Source: Vanessa cardui (taxonomy: Eukaryota > Arthropoda > Insecta > Lepidoptera > Nymphalidae). From it: a stretch of 64,000 nt of DNA. Below, in pieces: positions 12,601 to 20,442 of the stretch (the stretch's first letter is position 1; each line of letters opens with the position of its first letter). The translations under genes and the position numbers were made by a program. The stretch spans positions 9,989,501 to 10,053,500 of the forward strand of contig NC_061130.1 in the NCBI RefSeq assembly GCF_905220365.1. Reading direction: 5' to 3'. Under the pieces are notes generated by a model that saw only the letters and a program-made list of their open reading frames with translations, was not told where the DNA came from and searched no databases.

Positions 12601-15600
12601 TACGGGCTAACTCGTCATGTACATGCTAAAAAAATGACAACTGTATAGTACGACAAAACTTAGATGAAGCATCGCCAAAATTCGTAAAACCGATCACATC
12701 CCAAATTACCAATATTTATTTCTTATGTGAATATGATCTTTACAGAAACGTATTAACTTGTAATATCATATGACATTAATATATTCGTCAATTTGATACG
12801 TCGATTTACTTGCACTTGCTGCCTCGGATTGAACTGACGCGAGAATCTATAGCGACAAATAGCGTCGAAAGGCGTAATAGGGGGCTATTTCTCTTGGTTG
12901 TAGAAATCAGCAGTAATCGGTTTTATTGAATTTATCGATGCTACATCTAAGTTGTGTCGTACTACACCTATTAAAGAAGACATAAATTACAAACAAGTAT
13001 TCCGATTTCAAACAATAATGCATATTAAATCTTGTATTTATTCGAAGTCGTAAATCTCAGGAATGTTTATCATGATTCTTTCGTCGATATGAACAAGCTA
13101 TCTTTATGTATATTACATTGAATTTAGACATGAGTACTGAATAAATTTCATTTGTGCAATTATTGACATGTATTTATATCACAATAAAAAATAATGACTA
13201 TCATACTATTTTTAAACGAGCGGAAACACTTGCTTTTCTTATCACATACACAACAGTGATTATTAAATATTTTAGTTATTTAGGTTAAACCGTAAATTTT
13301 GGCTATAATTTTCTCGACTTTATCACGCTTTCAAATAAACGTTGCGTTATAATATCGTGTATTTCATTTAATCCTGAACTTTATTTATATATAAACTTAT
13401 TGTCAATACGAATGCAAATAACTAAACTTTCATTTGTAAAAGAGCATTTTATTTGATCGCCATTAAAAATATTTTTACTATTAGCTCACGATCCATAGCA
13501 TAAACCACGATTGATAACGAAATAGCAATAAAGAAATGAATAAAATTGTGATTAATATTTCTTAAGCGAATTGGCAGAATAACTGACCGCTAATTAATAG
13601 TTCATACCGTGAATAATATCATTGTCGTTACGGTTTTCATCTTGTAACAGAATAACAGAAACTTATAAATAACTACATTATTTACTAAAATAAAAAAATA
13701 AAAAACATTACCGTGTATTAAAAGAAATTTTTCATCTGTATTTCTACTCTGTAACTGAATGTAATATCTTTTACAATTTACATTGTAAATAAAAATTTCG
13801 AATGCTGGATATATTTGATTATTTCGAAACCATCAAAATGACCGAATATTATACTATATAGATGCATCTTGTAAATTAACTTATCTTTGGTTTTCGCGGG
13901 TATATTTTGACTACAAAAATATCTCTTTCATTATATTAGTTTAATAAAAATTTGGCGAAAACCTACTTGGATATACTGAATTTCTTAAAACTATTTTTTC
14001 GAATTCGATACATTTTTGATGAATTACAATAATAAAACAAACAAAACATTAAGAAAAAAAAAATCTGTTGACAAATAGAGACGAAAAAGGTACAGAGAAA
14101 AGGTAAAAGGAGTGTTCAGTTTCGAAGTAGTGATATCCAACGAGTCGCCCCTTCGTTGTTTTACCGTGAAGCTATTGCGTTTTAAATTAATTATATACCC
14201 TGTTTACTTATACGTCTTCCTTATACACTGCTATATACGTTACCTCGTTAATCATGTCCTTGACATCTTTAAGCTGTCTGAAGAGACGTATGATCCTGTC
14301 GGATTCATAGCTTTTCTTGATGTCTTCGTGTTGGTGCTCCCATACTGTGCCGATGCAGTGCTGCACCGCACCGCAGGCTGCGGCACGCCTAGATACGTTG
14401 ATTAATCACAGATTACAATTCAATGATTCATGAATATATGATTAAACAAACATATTTATATTGCCAAAATTTGATAGCTTTATTATATTTAATAAAATAA
14501 CACACACGACCCCTTTAAGCAATTCTGTTTATTATTAAATATAAAATTATATTAGATTTTCCAAGAAATATGTATGGAATAGTAACATATACTCAGAAAA
14601 TTTATATTCAATGTTTAATATAATAAAAAAAAATCGTAGATAAGCCAAATATATAAATTATTAATGTAATTATATTTCTTTCTTACGTCAAGTTTTCACA
14701 CCAATAATCAGGACCTTTGGAACATTCTTTTGGAATTTGCCGGGCAGATGACAAACCTACAAAAAAAATTTTTAAAGCTAACAAGAGTTGAAACAATAAT
14801 TATATATAGTACTGTATAAATAAACAATTATATAGAACATTTAAACTATCAACTGACAAATATGTTCATAATATTCTAACATTATTTTAGAAGATAACAT
14901 GAGATTAACTTTATTTTAATATAAATTATTACGAGTATATTTAAAAGGTCGCTATGTGTTTTTATCAGTAACAATAAGTCAATAACATTATATACAAAGT
15001 TTAAATAGAGAACAGATAATGTTAATGTTACTATTTAAATCCAGAATGTAGTAAGTAACATAATTGTGAAAACTAGACAACTTATCAATATAATAAAAAG
15101 GTGCAGTTTATTTTGATGTTGTCACATACGATGTAGGAGACGTGAAGGTGATTAGTTGTGAAAGCATATTTATATATTTAGTGCAAGAATATGAAATTCA
15201 CGCTTGTCACATCAATAGTCTAAATATAAATTGTATGAAGCCGCCAAGCCAGCTACTTGTAATGATATTATATACTAAAATCTTCAATGAAACAAACTAT
15301 TTCTGTTTTAAGTTGTATATATATTGAATATTACAAATATATGACTTCTTCTTTAATATAGACAGATTATTTTTCGTTAGTAGATAGAAAATTAAGAACT
15401 CTATCTATCTTCACTAATTATTCTTGCAAGATAGAAAATGACGTCAAAATATCAAGTCATGTAATGTTGATAATATAATTTGAACATATTGCGTTTTAGA
15501 AATCTCATTAATTTACTTTTATCAGCTTATATATTGTTATTCTAAATAGGGCATTGATTCGAATGATCTGTAAGTACAGAAATAAAAGAAAGTAACAAAA

Positions 15601-17505
15601 ACTTATTCAATTTAGAATGTTTTATTTTTTTGGTAATAAACTACAACAAGGGCGGCCTAATAATAATAACAAAGGTTATTGCTATTATATCAATACTATA
15701 TGTTTTGTATGTATGTTAGACGAAAACTGTGATAATTTTAACTATTAAAAAAAATGTTAAGTATATGTTTCTTGATCTATTAACATACAATTAGCTTTAC
15801 AGCAATCTTATTCATTTTTCACTTAAAAAATATCCATTGAAATAATGTTCAATGAATCCTATATCATAATCTTTGTTACGTTATGTGTAAGATACACATA
15901 ACATAACAAAGAAATTAGTTCACAACTAGTGTGCAATATATATAATCACATATAATATTTATATTTGTTGGTTCAATAGTCAATTTTTCAATTATCATTT
16001 TGCATAACATGATCCCCTTCTGTATATGCAGATCACAGGAAATTGAATATTGTATTAAACGGTGAGTAACTTCCGAGACAATAATGTGACTTGAAAACAT
16101 TATTTGTGACTCACAATTTATCTTATATTATAATAATAGGTATACTAACATAAACACATCTGTTCACATAAATGTAAAAATTAATATTAATCTTGTAAAC
16201 TTTTGACCTTCAGACGATAATATATTCCACTTGAATGTGCTTTAAAAATTGAATTGTTTATATTAAACTGAAGTATGTTGTCTCCCTATGTTAGTAAGGA
16301 ATTTAAAAAAAATGTATGTCAAGTACCTACTAGTAAAATTCACAATGTCCAAAATATACGGAAAGTGAAATTTACAATCTTATCTATCAACAACAAACTA
16401 AGTATTTACTATAGTGATAAAAATAACTGCTGCTTGCTTCTAGGGATGATCGATATTCATCGATGTTGAAGAAACATCGATGTTTCGCTGGAAAACGTCG
16501 ATGTTTTGACATCGATGTTATGACTTCAATATCATCGACACATCGATGTTTTATGAACAAAAATATCGAAGAAAAAAATCAGCTACATCCACAGCTTCAG
16601 AAAGGCTTTTTTCTAAAGCTGGCCAACTCCTTTATCAACAGCGGAACCGACTGAAGGGAAAACACCTGTCTAAGTTAATTTTCTTACAAAGTGTCGCCAA
16701 GAAATATTGGGATCGTTAACATTTTTGTGCAACTTTTGTATAAAATAAATAATTTTCATAAATATAATAGTTTTTTTTATTTTATACCGAAAACATCGAT
16801 GTTTAACACATATCGATGTTTTCGAATCGATATTTATCGTACATCGACATTTTTGATTCGATGTTAACATCGATGTCAACATCGATGTTTTCCAAATATC
16901 GTACATCCCTACTTGCTTCATACTAATATCTACACACAATTAGATTTTTCAGAATTAATAAAATTATCTATATCATCAGTTATCGATGTAACCTAATTTC
17001 AAATAGGTTTTTTTAATAACAAAATTACCACAATATCCAGCCTAACATATAAAACTATTTTGACTATAGAATAGTTTGGTACAACATGATATTTTTTACT
17101 TTTACAATGTTGGGTGTTCATATTTAAAAACTTTTTACTATTAAAGTAATTCTTTTGTACAGTAAGCATTACTAAACCAACAACAAGTATTTTATAAGTT
17201 CTAATAAAAAACAAACTATTTTTGTACTACCTGCTAAAAACAAAAATATGTTTTAAAAATTTCCGTTTACTCTTTAATCAATTATAACAAATAATTATAA
17301 TAACGTTTAATACGTAACAAATAATACAGGTTTAAAGCTGAGAAACTATTGCACTACGCTAGTTTCTTAACATGACGTGAAATAGCGTTTTTGCAAGGAC
17401 AAGAACAATAAAATCAACAAGTAATTAAACGCATGCAAAAAAATACTCACTTGAACAACAAAAGAATAATATAGAGAAGAGACAAACAGCGAGTGCGTTT
17501 GTCAT
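481..17505 (-). CDS. Sap-r: prosaposin / saposin precursor (14 coding exons, 3' end outside window)
   Basis: The product is a secreted/lysosomal precursor that is cut into small saposins, which present sphingolipids to lysosomal hydrolases (family knowledge). Exons on the minus strand: 17505-17451, 14756-14687, 14388-14244, 12422-12231, 12150-12117, 11836-11776, 9371-9224, 6594-6397, 5871-5758, 4390-4194, 3268-3171, 2375-2125, 1379-1218, 615-481. All junctions are GT-AG and the joined length is 1860 nt = 620 codons with no stop. Layout: signal peptide (1-19); SapA box (about 30-53); degenerate SapB1 (about 60-144, lacking the first CxxC); SapA box (174-197); SapB2 (Cys 215, 218, 246, 258, 283, 289); SapB3 (311, 314, 341, 351, 376, 382); SapB4 (409, 412, 440, 450, 475, 481); SapB5 (555, 558, 586, 597, rest beyond the window). 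Potential N-glycosylation sites include NET 232, NTS 426 and NKT 484. The gene symbol follows the Drosophila orthologue. The C-terminus is missing because the window ends. Confidence 0.93.
616..1217. other. prosaposin intron 13
   Basis: AT-rich, with no repeat, conserved word or open frame that I recognise. Confidence 0.8.
1218..1379 (-). CDS. Sap-r: prosaposin exon 13: linker and start of SapB5
   Basis: 54 codons, residues 522-575. A linker is followed by WCSFCQYFLHYVQ (C555, C558). Acceptor TTTGTTTGCAG; donor GAG|GTAAGT. Confidence 0.92.
1543..1862 (+). repeat. SINE-A copy, nearly full length, duplicated head
   Basis: The tRNA-like head has TGGCCCAGTGG (A-box region) and GGGTTCAAACCCAGG (B-box region). 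The body follows (CTCGTGCTCAGCGG, GTGTATTCCACCAACCCGC, GGAGGCCTTTAGCCCAG) and the tail is TTG repeats. The first head bases occur twice (1543 and 1565). The element sits in prosaposin intron 12, antisense to the gene, and resembles lepidopteran tRNA-SINEs of the Metulj kind (name from memory, unverified). Confidence 0.88.
2125..2375 (-). CDS. Sap-r: prosaposin exon 12: rest of SapB4 plus linker
   Basis: Residues 439-521, C440, C450, C475 and C481 (DEICGFIGICTNK), then a linker of about 40 residues. The acceptor CTACCAG is clear. The donor AAA|GTTAGT is weaker than the others but is the one that keeps phase 0 into exon 13. Confidence 0.88.
2465..2704 (+). repeat. SINE-A copy, 5'-truncated, nested in repeat R3
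   Basis: Starts at AAGCACC, just after the B-box region, and ends in TTG repeats. It is flanked by a 12-bp target duplication TGTTTCTTTCGC (2453-2464 and 2705-2716) that belongs to the interrupted R3 repeat. Confidence 0.9.
2717..2830 (+). repeat. R3 repeat (LINE-3'-end-like), right part of interrupted copy
   Basis: CGGTTCTTTTCAGG, then a CCAAACCTGTGGTAG stretch, ATCAATAAGGAAGTGTAA and a final TTTTGACTTTGACTT tail. The left end lies before the SINE, up to about 2464. The same family appears at 5241, 10965, 35272, 37040 and 63692. Confidence 0.75.
3171..3268 (-). CDS. Sap-r: prosaposin exon 11: start of SapB4
   Basis: Residues 406-437, with VPCEFCEQVVKHM (C409, C412) and the glycosylation site NTS at 426. 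Acceptor TTTTTGTTTAG; donor ACCG|GTACGT splits Gly438. Confidence 0.92.
3365..3450. repeat. TATG microsatellite
   Basis: Imperfect run of TATG/TGTA units in prosaposin intron 10. Confidence 0.85.
3570..3650 (+). repeat. LINE 3'-UTR-like fragment
   Basis: The stretch GGTAGTCTGGAAGAGATGGC, followed by a short TAATAAGCCATAA stem and GGCCTCCTTTTGT, matches in layout the 3' end of common lepidopteran LINEs (a 'tggaagagatcgct...gcgataag' type hairpin, from memory). Confidence 0.55.
3677..3796 (+). other. 39-codon small open frame in prosaposin intron 10, origin unknown
   Basis: ATG at 3677 to TAG at 3794-3796 encodes a charged 39-residue peptide starting MSERTILEHSLK and ending in KRGPGPAGL. It lies antisense to prosaposin and is less AT-rich than its surroundings, right after a LINE-like fragment. 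I do not recognise it. It is most likely a repeat or gene relic rather than a gene. Confidence 0.2.
4194..4390 (-). CDS. Sap-r: prosaposin exon 10: rest of SapB3
   Basis: Residues 340-404, C341, C351, C376 and C382. Acceptor TTATTCAAAG at 4391, only 28 bp from a SINE. The donor GA|GTATGT splits Asp405. The domain end (ICHFSGQCTHLYH) is followed by a charged linker to SapB4. Confidence 0.92.
4419..4706 (+). repeat. SINE-A copy beside the exon 10 acceptor
   Basis: Head GAGATGGCCCAGTGGTTAG, B-box region GGGTTCGAACCCAGG, body, and a (TTG)n tail. Its first base is 28 bp from prosaposin exon 10, so on the transcribed strand the SINE ends just upstream of the 3' splice site. Confidence 0.9.
5241..5437 (+). 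repeat. R3 repeat, left part, interrupted by SINE-B
   Basis: AAAAAAGCGTGGAATTAATA, GTTGAAAAAGAGTAACTACC, TTCTTGCCGGTTCTTCTCGG and CTTCACTTAATTGTTAAATG in order. The same order appears, reversed, at 37040-37255. The right part resumes at 5687-5747 and ends in repeated TTTTGA. Confidence 0.85.
5438..5686 (-). repeat. SINE-B (second tRNA-derived SINE family)
   Basis: On the minus strand: head ACGACCTCCATGGTCGAGTGG (A-box region about 5667-5677), then CCCGGGTTCGATTCCCGGCC (B-box about 5610-5623), then a body, ending in (AAAT)n shown here as AAATAAAT at 5441. The body is quite different from SINE-A. A Pol III tRNA promoter is visible but no foldable anticodon arm, so this is not a tRNA gene. Confidence 0.85.
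5687..5750 (+). repeat. R3 repeat, right part after SINE-B
   Basis: Resumes with AAGTGCTTGTAAAAGCCCAC and ends in repeated TTTTGA. The flank TCAAAAGT (5433-5440) and TCAAGTGC at the right junction fit a short, slightly diverged target duplication. Confidence 0.8.
5758..5871 (-). CDS. Sap-r: prosaposin exon 9: start of SapB3
   Basis: 38 codons, residues 302-339, with CSNC (C311, C314) opening SapB3. Acceptor AAATTTCAG at 5872; donor CAA|GTATGT. Phase 0 on both sides. Confidence 0.9.
5872..6396. other. prosaposin intron 8
   Basis: AT-rich, no recognisable feature. Confidence 0.75.
6397..6594 (-). CDS. Sap-r: prosaposin exon 8: rest of SapB2
   Basis: 66 codons, residues 236-301, with C246, C258, C283 and C289 completing six cysteines of a standard SapB fold (MNPDAVCSVAGLCN at the end). 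Acceptor TTTCAACAG; donor TAC|GTAAGT. Confidence 0.93.
6909..7190 (+). repeat. R2 dispersed repeat, near full length
   Basis: Contains GGTGGTAGGGCTCTGTGCAA, AGTATTGTTGTGTTCCGG, CAAGGGACATAACATC, GGTTGGTGGCACATTGACG and GGTGGCCCATATGCTCGTCC in order. It has no coding capacity and is a short interspersed element that I know only as a common lepidopteran repeat of unsettled class. It lies in prosaposin intron 7. Confidence 0.9.
7191..8306. other. prosaposin intron 7, between R2 copies
   Basis: Unique AT-rich sequence. A GC-raised patch at about 7745-7830 (GCACGTGACAAACATGCCG, GGTACGATCGCGG) is the only stretch that stands out. Confidence 0.6.
8307..8587 (-). repeat. R2 dispersed repeat, inverted relative to 6909 copy
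   Basis: Reverse complement of the same five words in the same order, nearly identical to the copy at 6909-7190, about 1.1 kb away in the same intron. Confidence 0.92.
9224..9371 (-). CDS. Sap-r: prosaposin exon 7: end of SapA box 2 and start of SapB2
   Basis: Residues 187-235. RECGATHHC closes SapA box 2. GICKICKDMV gives the CxxC of SapB2 (C215, C218), and SNETQ carries the N-glycosylation site usual in saposins. Acceptor TTCGTAG at 9372; donor CAG|GTGAAT. Confidence 0.92.
9787..9972 (-). repeat. R2 dispersed repeat, strongly decayed
   Basis: The order of words (AGTGATAAGTGGCCA, CCACGAACC, ACACAGAACGCAAGAATTGC, GTGGAGTGCCTACCCAGACG) follows an inverted R2 with many changes. Confidence 0.6.
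10505..10565 (-). repeat. RTE-type LINE 3'-end fragment
   Basis: CATCATCAGCCTGATTTTGT followed by CCACTGCTGGACATAGGCCT is the reverse of the usual end of lepidopteran RTE-like LINEs (GGCCTATGTCCAGCAGTGG...GATGATG, from memory). The same end occurs in + orientation at about 30255-30310. Confidence 0.75.
10634..10695. repeat. perfect palindrome, 29-bp arms, 4-bp loop
   Basis: Left arm 10634-10662 (AACCGCGAGTCAGAACTAG...) and right arm 10667-10695 are exact reverse complements. The loop is AGTT at 10663-10666. It lies in prosaposin intron 6. Confidence 0.97.
10965..11098 (-). repeat. R3 repeat, inverted, diverged
   Basis: AATCAAATCAAATTAATTTT then ATTCAAGTAAACATTG, ACACTACCACCGTTTCGGAA and AGCGAGAAGAAAAGAAGGAA correspond to the reversed R3 order. 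Confidence 0.7.
11776..11836 (-). CDS. Sap-r: prosaposin exon 6: first half of SapA box 2
   Basis: Encodes KLVGGPKCTWGPSYWCSNF (residues 167-185), a textbook SapA start (C174, C182). Acceptor GGTTTTAG at 11837; donor CAG|GTAAGA. The split Ser codon AG|C continues in exon 7. Confidence 0.92.
12117..12150 (-). CDS. Sap-r: prosaposin exon 5: 34-bp linker micro-exon
   Basis: A very small exon between TATAACAG (acceptor) and AAAG|GTAAGC (donor), encoding KKDAEGTNKHK. It joins phase 0 from exon 4 to the split Val codon G|TG of exon 6, so it is needed to keep frame. It forms the hydrophilic linker between SapB1 and SapA box 2. Confidence 0.8.
12231..12422 (-). CDS. Sap-r: prosaposin exon 4: second half of SapB1
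   Basis: 64 in-frame codons, residues 91-154, with Cys at 101, 113, 138 and 144. This matches cysteines 3 to 6 of the SapB pattern, ending with the usual C-x5-C (TMCKLIGMCNND). Acceptor AATAG at 12423; donor GCC|GTAAGT. Confidence 0.9.
12423..14243. other. prosaposin intron 3
   Basis: 1.8 kb, strongly AT-rich. No repeat family, hairpin or open frame recognised. Confidence 0.7.
14244..14388 (-). CDS. Sap-r: prosaposin exon 3: end of SapA box 1 and start of SapB1
   Basis: Residues 43-90. ACGAVQHC (C47, C53) closes the first SapA box. The next 32 residues (from EDIKKSYESD to DMINE) occupy the place where a SapB domain has its CxxC and first helix, but contain no cysteine. Acceptor CTAG at 14389; donor GAG|GTAACG. 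Confidence 0.88.
14687..14756 (-). CDS. Sap-r: prosaposin exon 2: first half of SapA box 1
   Basis: Acceptor TTTTTTTGTAG ends at 14757; donor GAC|GTAAGA. The exon encodes residues 20-41, including CSKGPDYWCENL, the C-x-x-GPxYWCxN signature of the SapA domain (C30, W37, C38). The split Thr codon AC|G passes to exon 3. Confidence 0.88.
14757..15870. other. prosaposin intron 1, proximal part
   Basis: AT-rich unique sequence, nothing recognised. Confidence 0.7.
15871..15911. repeat. hairpin, 19-bp arms with one mismatch, 3-bp loop
   Basis: Left arm CTTTGTTACGTTATGTGTA (15871-15889) pairs with 15893-15911 at 18 of 19 positions. It lies in prosaposin intron 1. Confidence 0.9.
16441..16911 (+). 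mobile_element. short hAT-derived DNA transposon with perfect 8-bp target duplication
   Basis: The ends are inverted: TAGGGATG at 16441 and CATCCCTA at 16904-16911, extended by a ~ATCGATATT / AATATCGTAC match. It is flanked by identical 8-bp CTTGCTTC (16433-16440 and 16912-16919), the target-site length of hAT elements. Both subterminal regions carry many CATCGATGT words. The middle keeps the last 41 codons of a hAT transposase. At 471 bp it cannot encode its own transposase, so it is a deletion derivative in prosaposin intron 1. Confidence 0.93.
16594..16719 (+). pseudogene. C-terminal remnant of hAT transposase (dimerisation region)
   Basis: 41 codons plus TAA. They read ASERLFSKAGQLLYQQR, then NRLKGKHLSKLIFLQS and a terminal AKKYWDR. 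This is the A-E/S-R-x-F-S-x-A-G ... R-x-R-L ... L-x-x-L-x-F-L signature of the hAT C-terminal dimerisation domain (hAT_C, family knowledge). All upstream catalytic parts are missing. The frame is intact, which points to an internal deletion of a larger element rather than long decay. Confidence 0.88.
17451..17505 (-). CDS. Sap-r: prosaposin exon 1: start codon and signal peptide
   Basis: ATG at 17505-17503 opens MTNALAVCLFSILFFCCS, a typical hydrophobic secretory signal. The donor is A|GTGAGT at 17450, and the split codon A|GT gives Ser19 with exon 2. I chose this Met because the hydrophobic core follows at once and exon 2 joins in phase to a SapA box. Confidence 0.85.
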
Positions 17506-17660
17506 ATTGAACGCTTATACTTTAAATTTAAGTGTCCACTTTCGATCTCCGTTGTAATAAGACTAACAAAACAATATACCGAATAATTTTCACTTTGTTT
17601 CGTGCGAAGTTTATTGCGTATTGATTTGATTTGATAAACAAATGTCAAGTCACTATTACA
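17506..17660 (-). promoter_or_regulatory. prosaposin 5' UTR / promoter region
   Basis: Sequence upstream of the Met codon. No clear TATA box. A possible initiator-like TTAGTC lies about 60 bp upstream of the ATG on the minus strand. It is placed here only by position next to the first coding exon. Confidence 0.4.
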
Positions 17661-18659
17661 GATAACTAAAGTTAATAATAGTCACAGATTAAAATAAAAA
17701 TATACTTTTATTATTAAATATTTTGTAGCATATAAACAACACTATAAAATATGAGTTAATTCGTTATTTTGTATAACAGTAATATTTTCTATAAAATCTT
17801 TATGATTTTTTATAAAATAAAAATAGTTTACGCTGAATTAATATTGATGACGTTCGGTATTTATGTTGCTAAATTTTGCCACAGAGAGCTCTGCATTCAC
17901 AATAATCAAAAGGTTGTTGTGACTACTCGTCAACAGATGTCCCTAGTCGATAAAGAAAACTTTTGTAAGTCTGTTTTCATTATCTTTTCAGTCAGCCCTG
18001 AATTTTTTGATTGGGAATCCATTATTATTTGGAGAAGTAAATTTTTTTTGAAACATGTTGATTTCAAGTTCTCGAAAATAAACGTACAAAATTATATATT
18101 ATATACCAAAAATATAGGCGCAGTTAAATGATATACCAAAAATACTATTAGATTTATTATACATATAGACATTTTTTATTATTACTAGAGATTATTAATC
18201 TTTAGTTGATTTTTAGAAATTCAGAAATAGATATTATGTCAAAAAATTTGCTTTTAAACGAAGCATTGGATAATTGTTAGTTAGTAGTTTAATGTTGTTC
18301 AGTAATCAAAATAATATTAAAATGATTGTTTACAACAATATTGATTTATCGAGTAATTTAGATAAAGAATCGGAGAAAACAATTTTTAGTGCGATCTTAT
18401 CTATAATTTTACTTATATATTATTATTATTTGTACATTAACTATTCAATTTTCGGAATAGTATTTAAACAATTTTATATCTAAAATGATAGTGAGGTAAC
18501 CCTCAGTAGCTTGTCTTTTTTTAATTTTAAATAGCACATTTTTTCCTTTTTTTATTTAGGTATATTTTATTTATTAAGTCTGATACGTACATCAATAAAA
18601 ACTTAATATTTATATATCATATCATATTCTCCGTGTATTTTTTAGTATGTTATAAGAAA
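17661..18659. other. intergenic, AT-rich
   Basis: No gene or repeat recognised. Open frames here are short and of AT-rich composition (Asn, Ile, Lys, Phe, Tyr), as expected by chance. Confidence 0.7.
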
Positions 18660-18689
18660 TTCAGACCAATTGACAAAGGGAAATTGCTA

Positions 18690-18910
18690 TTTCTAGCGCA
18701 CGTTTTTCCTTAGACATAATTAGGGGGTATTCTCGGGGGAAACAGGTCCGAGTCAGGTCGCGTAATAAAATTAAGAAGACTCGGGCGTACGGTCGCGGTA
18801 AGTCGATGCCTTCGGTGGGCATAAAACAAATCCGCCCGAGCCGGCCCGTGAGCGCTACGGTGTCGCCGGTGGAGTCTCCAATTTTTGTGTACGTTGTCTG
18901 TCTTACTCTT
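18690..18910. promoter_or_regulatory. GC-raised island, candidate regulatory module
   Basis: About 200 bp of GC-rich, CpG-containing sequence (GACTCGGGCGTACGGTCGCG, CCGCCCGAGCCGGCCCGTGA) in strongly AT-rich DNA. A minus-strand frame is open through it but looks like no known protein, and its Arg/His-rich translation fits CpG composition. It is about 1.3 kb upstream of prosaposin. Confidence 0.35.
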
Positions 18911-19296
18911 AGACAACATTATATTTTCCAAACAGATGGAACTATACGTGAGGTTGATGTTATTATTTTGTGATGAAATGAAAATATGTATTATAAAATT
19001 TCGAATTTTTCGATGGAGCGCAAAAAAAAATAAATATATATGAATATATGTAGTATAATGTATTTTAGTCCATTTTATTATCTATATTTAAATAATAAAA
19101 ATATAAATTATAATCTAAACCAACTTAACATATTTATATTCTTTGGGTTTTACTATCGATAGTTTTATTTATACTACATAATGAAAGGTCCATTGAGTAC
19201 AATCAAGTTATGTAAATACAGGATTATAAAAAACAATTAAATATTTTAAAAGCTATTTCAAAATATATTTAAAAAGTCTACTCCCAACAAAAACTT

Positions 19297-19425
19297 CTAA
19301 CACGAATGAAGTCTCCACAGTCGGTCACGTAGACGATGTTCATATTCTGAATAACACTTGAATACCGCCGTCCTAACGCACTGACATTCTTGTTTGTCCT
19401 CATACTCCACAATCACGTGACGGGA
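19297..19425 (-). CDS. possible terminal exon of an unidentified Cys-rich secreted protein
   Basis: On the minus strand, after a possible acceptor (TGTACAG at 19426) there are 42 open codons and TAG (19297-19299). They begin SRHVIVEYEDKQECQCVRT and end in Cys. The pattern is C-x-C-x7-C-x17-C, with an alternating hydrophobic strand (HVIVEY) before the C-x-C. This resembles the last strand of cystine-knot ligands (spaetzle/PTTH/VEGF-like), but I cannot name the family. Composition is less AT-rich than the flanks, and a minus-strand AATAAA lies about 130 bp downstream (19164-19169). A candidate partner exon in matching phase lies at 21793-21874. Against it: the acceptor has a poor pyrimidine tract and no upstream exons are certain. 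Confidence 0.3.
   Translation of the reverse strand, partial: SRHVIVEYEDKQECQCVRTAVFKCYSEYEHRLRDRLWRLHSC
19412..19421. promoter_or_regulatory. CLEAR-like E-box
   Basis: ATCACGTGAC matches the TFEB/MITF consensus GTCACGTGAC at 9 of 10 positions. It is 1.9 kb upstream of the prosaposin start codon. Lysosomal genes are TFEB-type targets in animals (family knowledge); use here is inference. Confidence 0.3.
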
Positions 19426-20164
19426 CTGTACATTGTACATTTATAACCTTTTTGATATAAAACTCATATTCATACTGGCTTGGATCATTTTAGTTTTTTT
19501 TAAATATTGAATTTGTCGAAATAAACAGTTTGATTAATCTATCGTTACTTATGGAAAGACGAGTAGCTGGTACTTTTATTACTACTATACTACTACTATT
19601 TACTATATACTACTATTAATTATATAGGTACCTACTATCAATCGATTATTTTTTTCTGCAATTATATGTATATTAAATACAAGGAAAATTGTTGGCAGAA
19701 GTTGTCTGTCATGTTTCATTGCATCTTCAGATGTAACTTTTATTTATTGGTTCAGTAAATTTTATCAGTTAAGTAATAAAAAAAATCTCTACATTAACTA
19801 ATATCTTTTATTACTTACTTTACCTTATTATTAATGAAAGATATTTTTAGCGTTGAATATTTTCAAGATATAAACATATCTATTGTTGGTATTTTAGGTC
19901 CTTTTGACCTATTCGTATTTCGAATATAATGAAGATTTAGGTAATGATACGATTTAACCGTATACGTAAAGAAAAACACTTCTTGATCGACTTCAAGGCA
20001 TTTGCTTTTTGTTTAGGTGTGTTGTTGTCGAACGTTCTAGTATGATTAATATTAAAACATACATATTTGTGATTTTTTTGATACAAAGATCTCACTATTC
20101 TATTTAATATTATAAGGTCTTTTTTATTTCGTTTCATTTTCCGTATTCGAACAGTTTTTTTTTT

Positions 20165-20442
20165 GTTATATGTTGGCCGGCGAGCATATGGAACCCTGAT
20201 GGAAAGTGGTCACCATCACCCATAGACAAAAACGCAGTAAGAAATATTAACTATTCCTTACATCGTCAATGTGCCACCAACCTTGGGAACTAAGATGATA
20301 TGTCCCTTGTGCCTGTAGTTACACTGGCTCACTCAACCTTCAAACCAGAACACAACAATACTACGTACTGTTTGGCGGTAAAATATCAGATGAGTGGGTG
20401 GTACCTACCCAGGCGGGCTTGTACAAAGCCCTACCACCAAGT
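20165..20442 (-). repeat. R2 dispersed repeat, near full length
   Basis: Inverted R2 word order: CACCATCACCCATAGACAA, ACATCGTCAATGTGCCACC, GTGCCTGTAGTTACACTGGC, GTACCTACCCAGGCGGGCTT. Confidence 0.9.
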
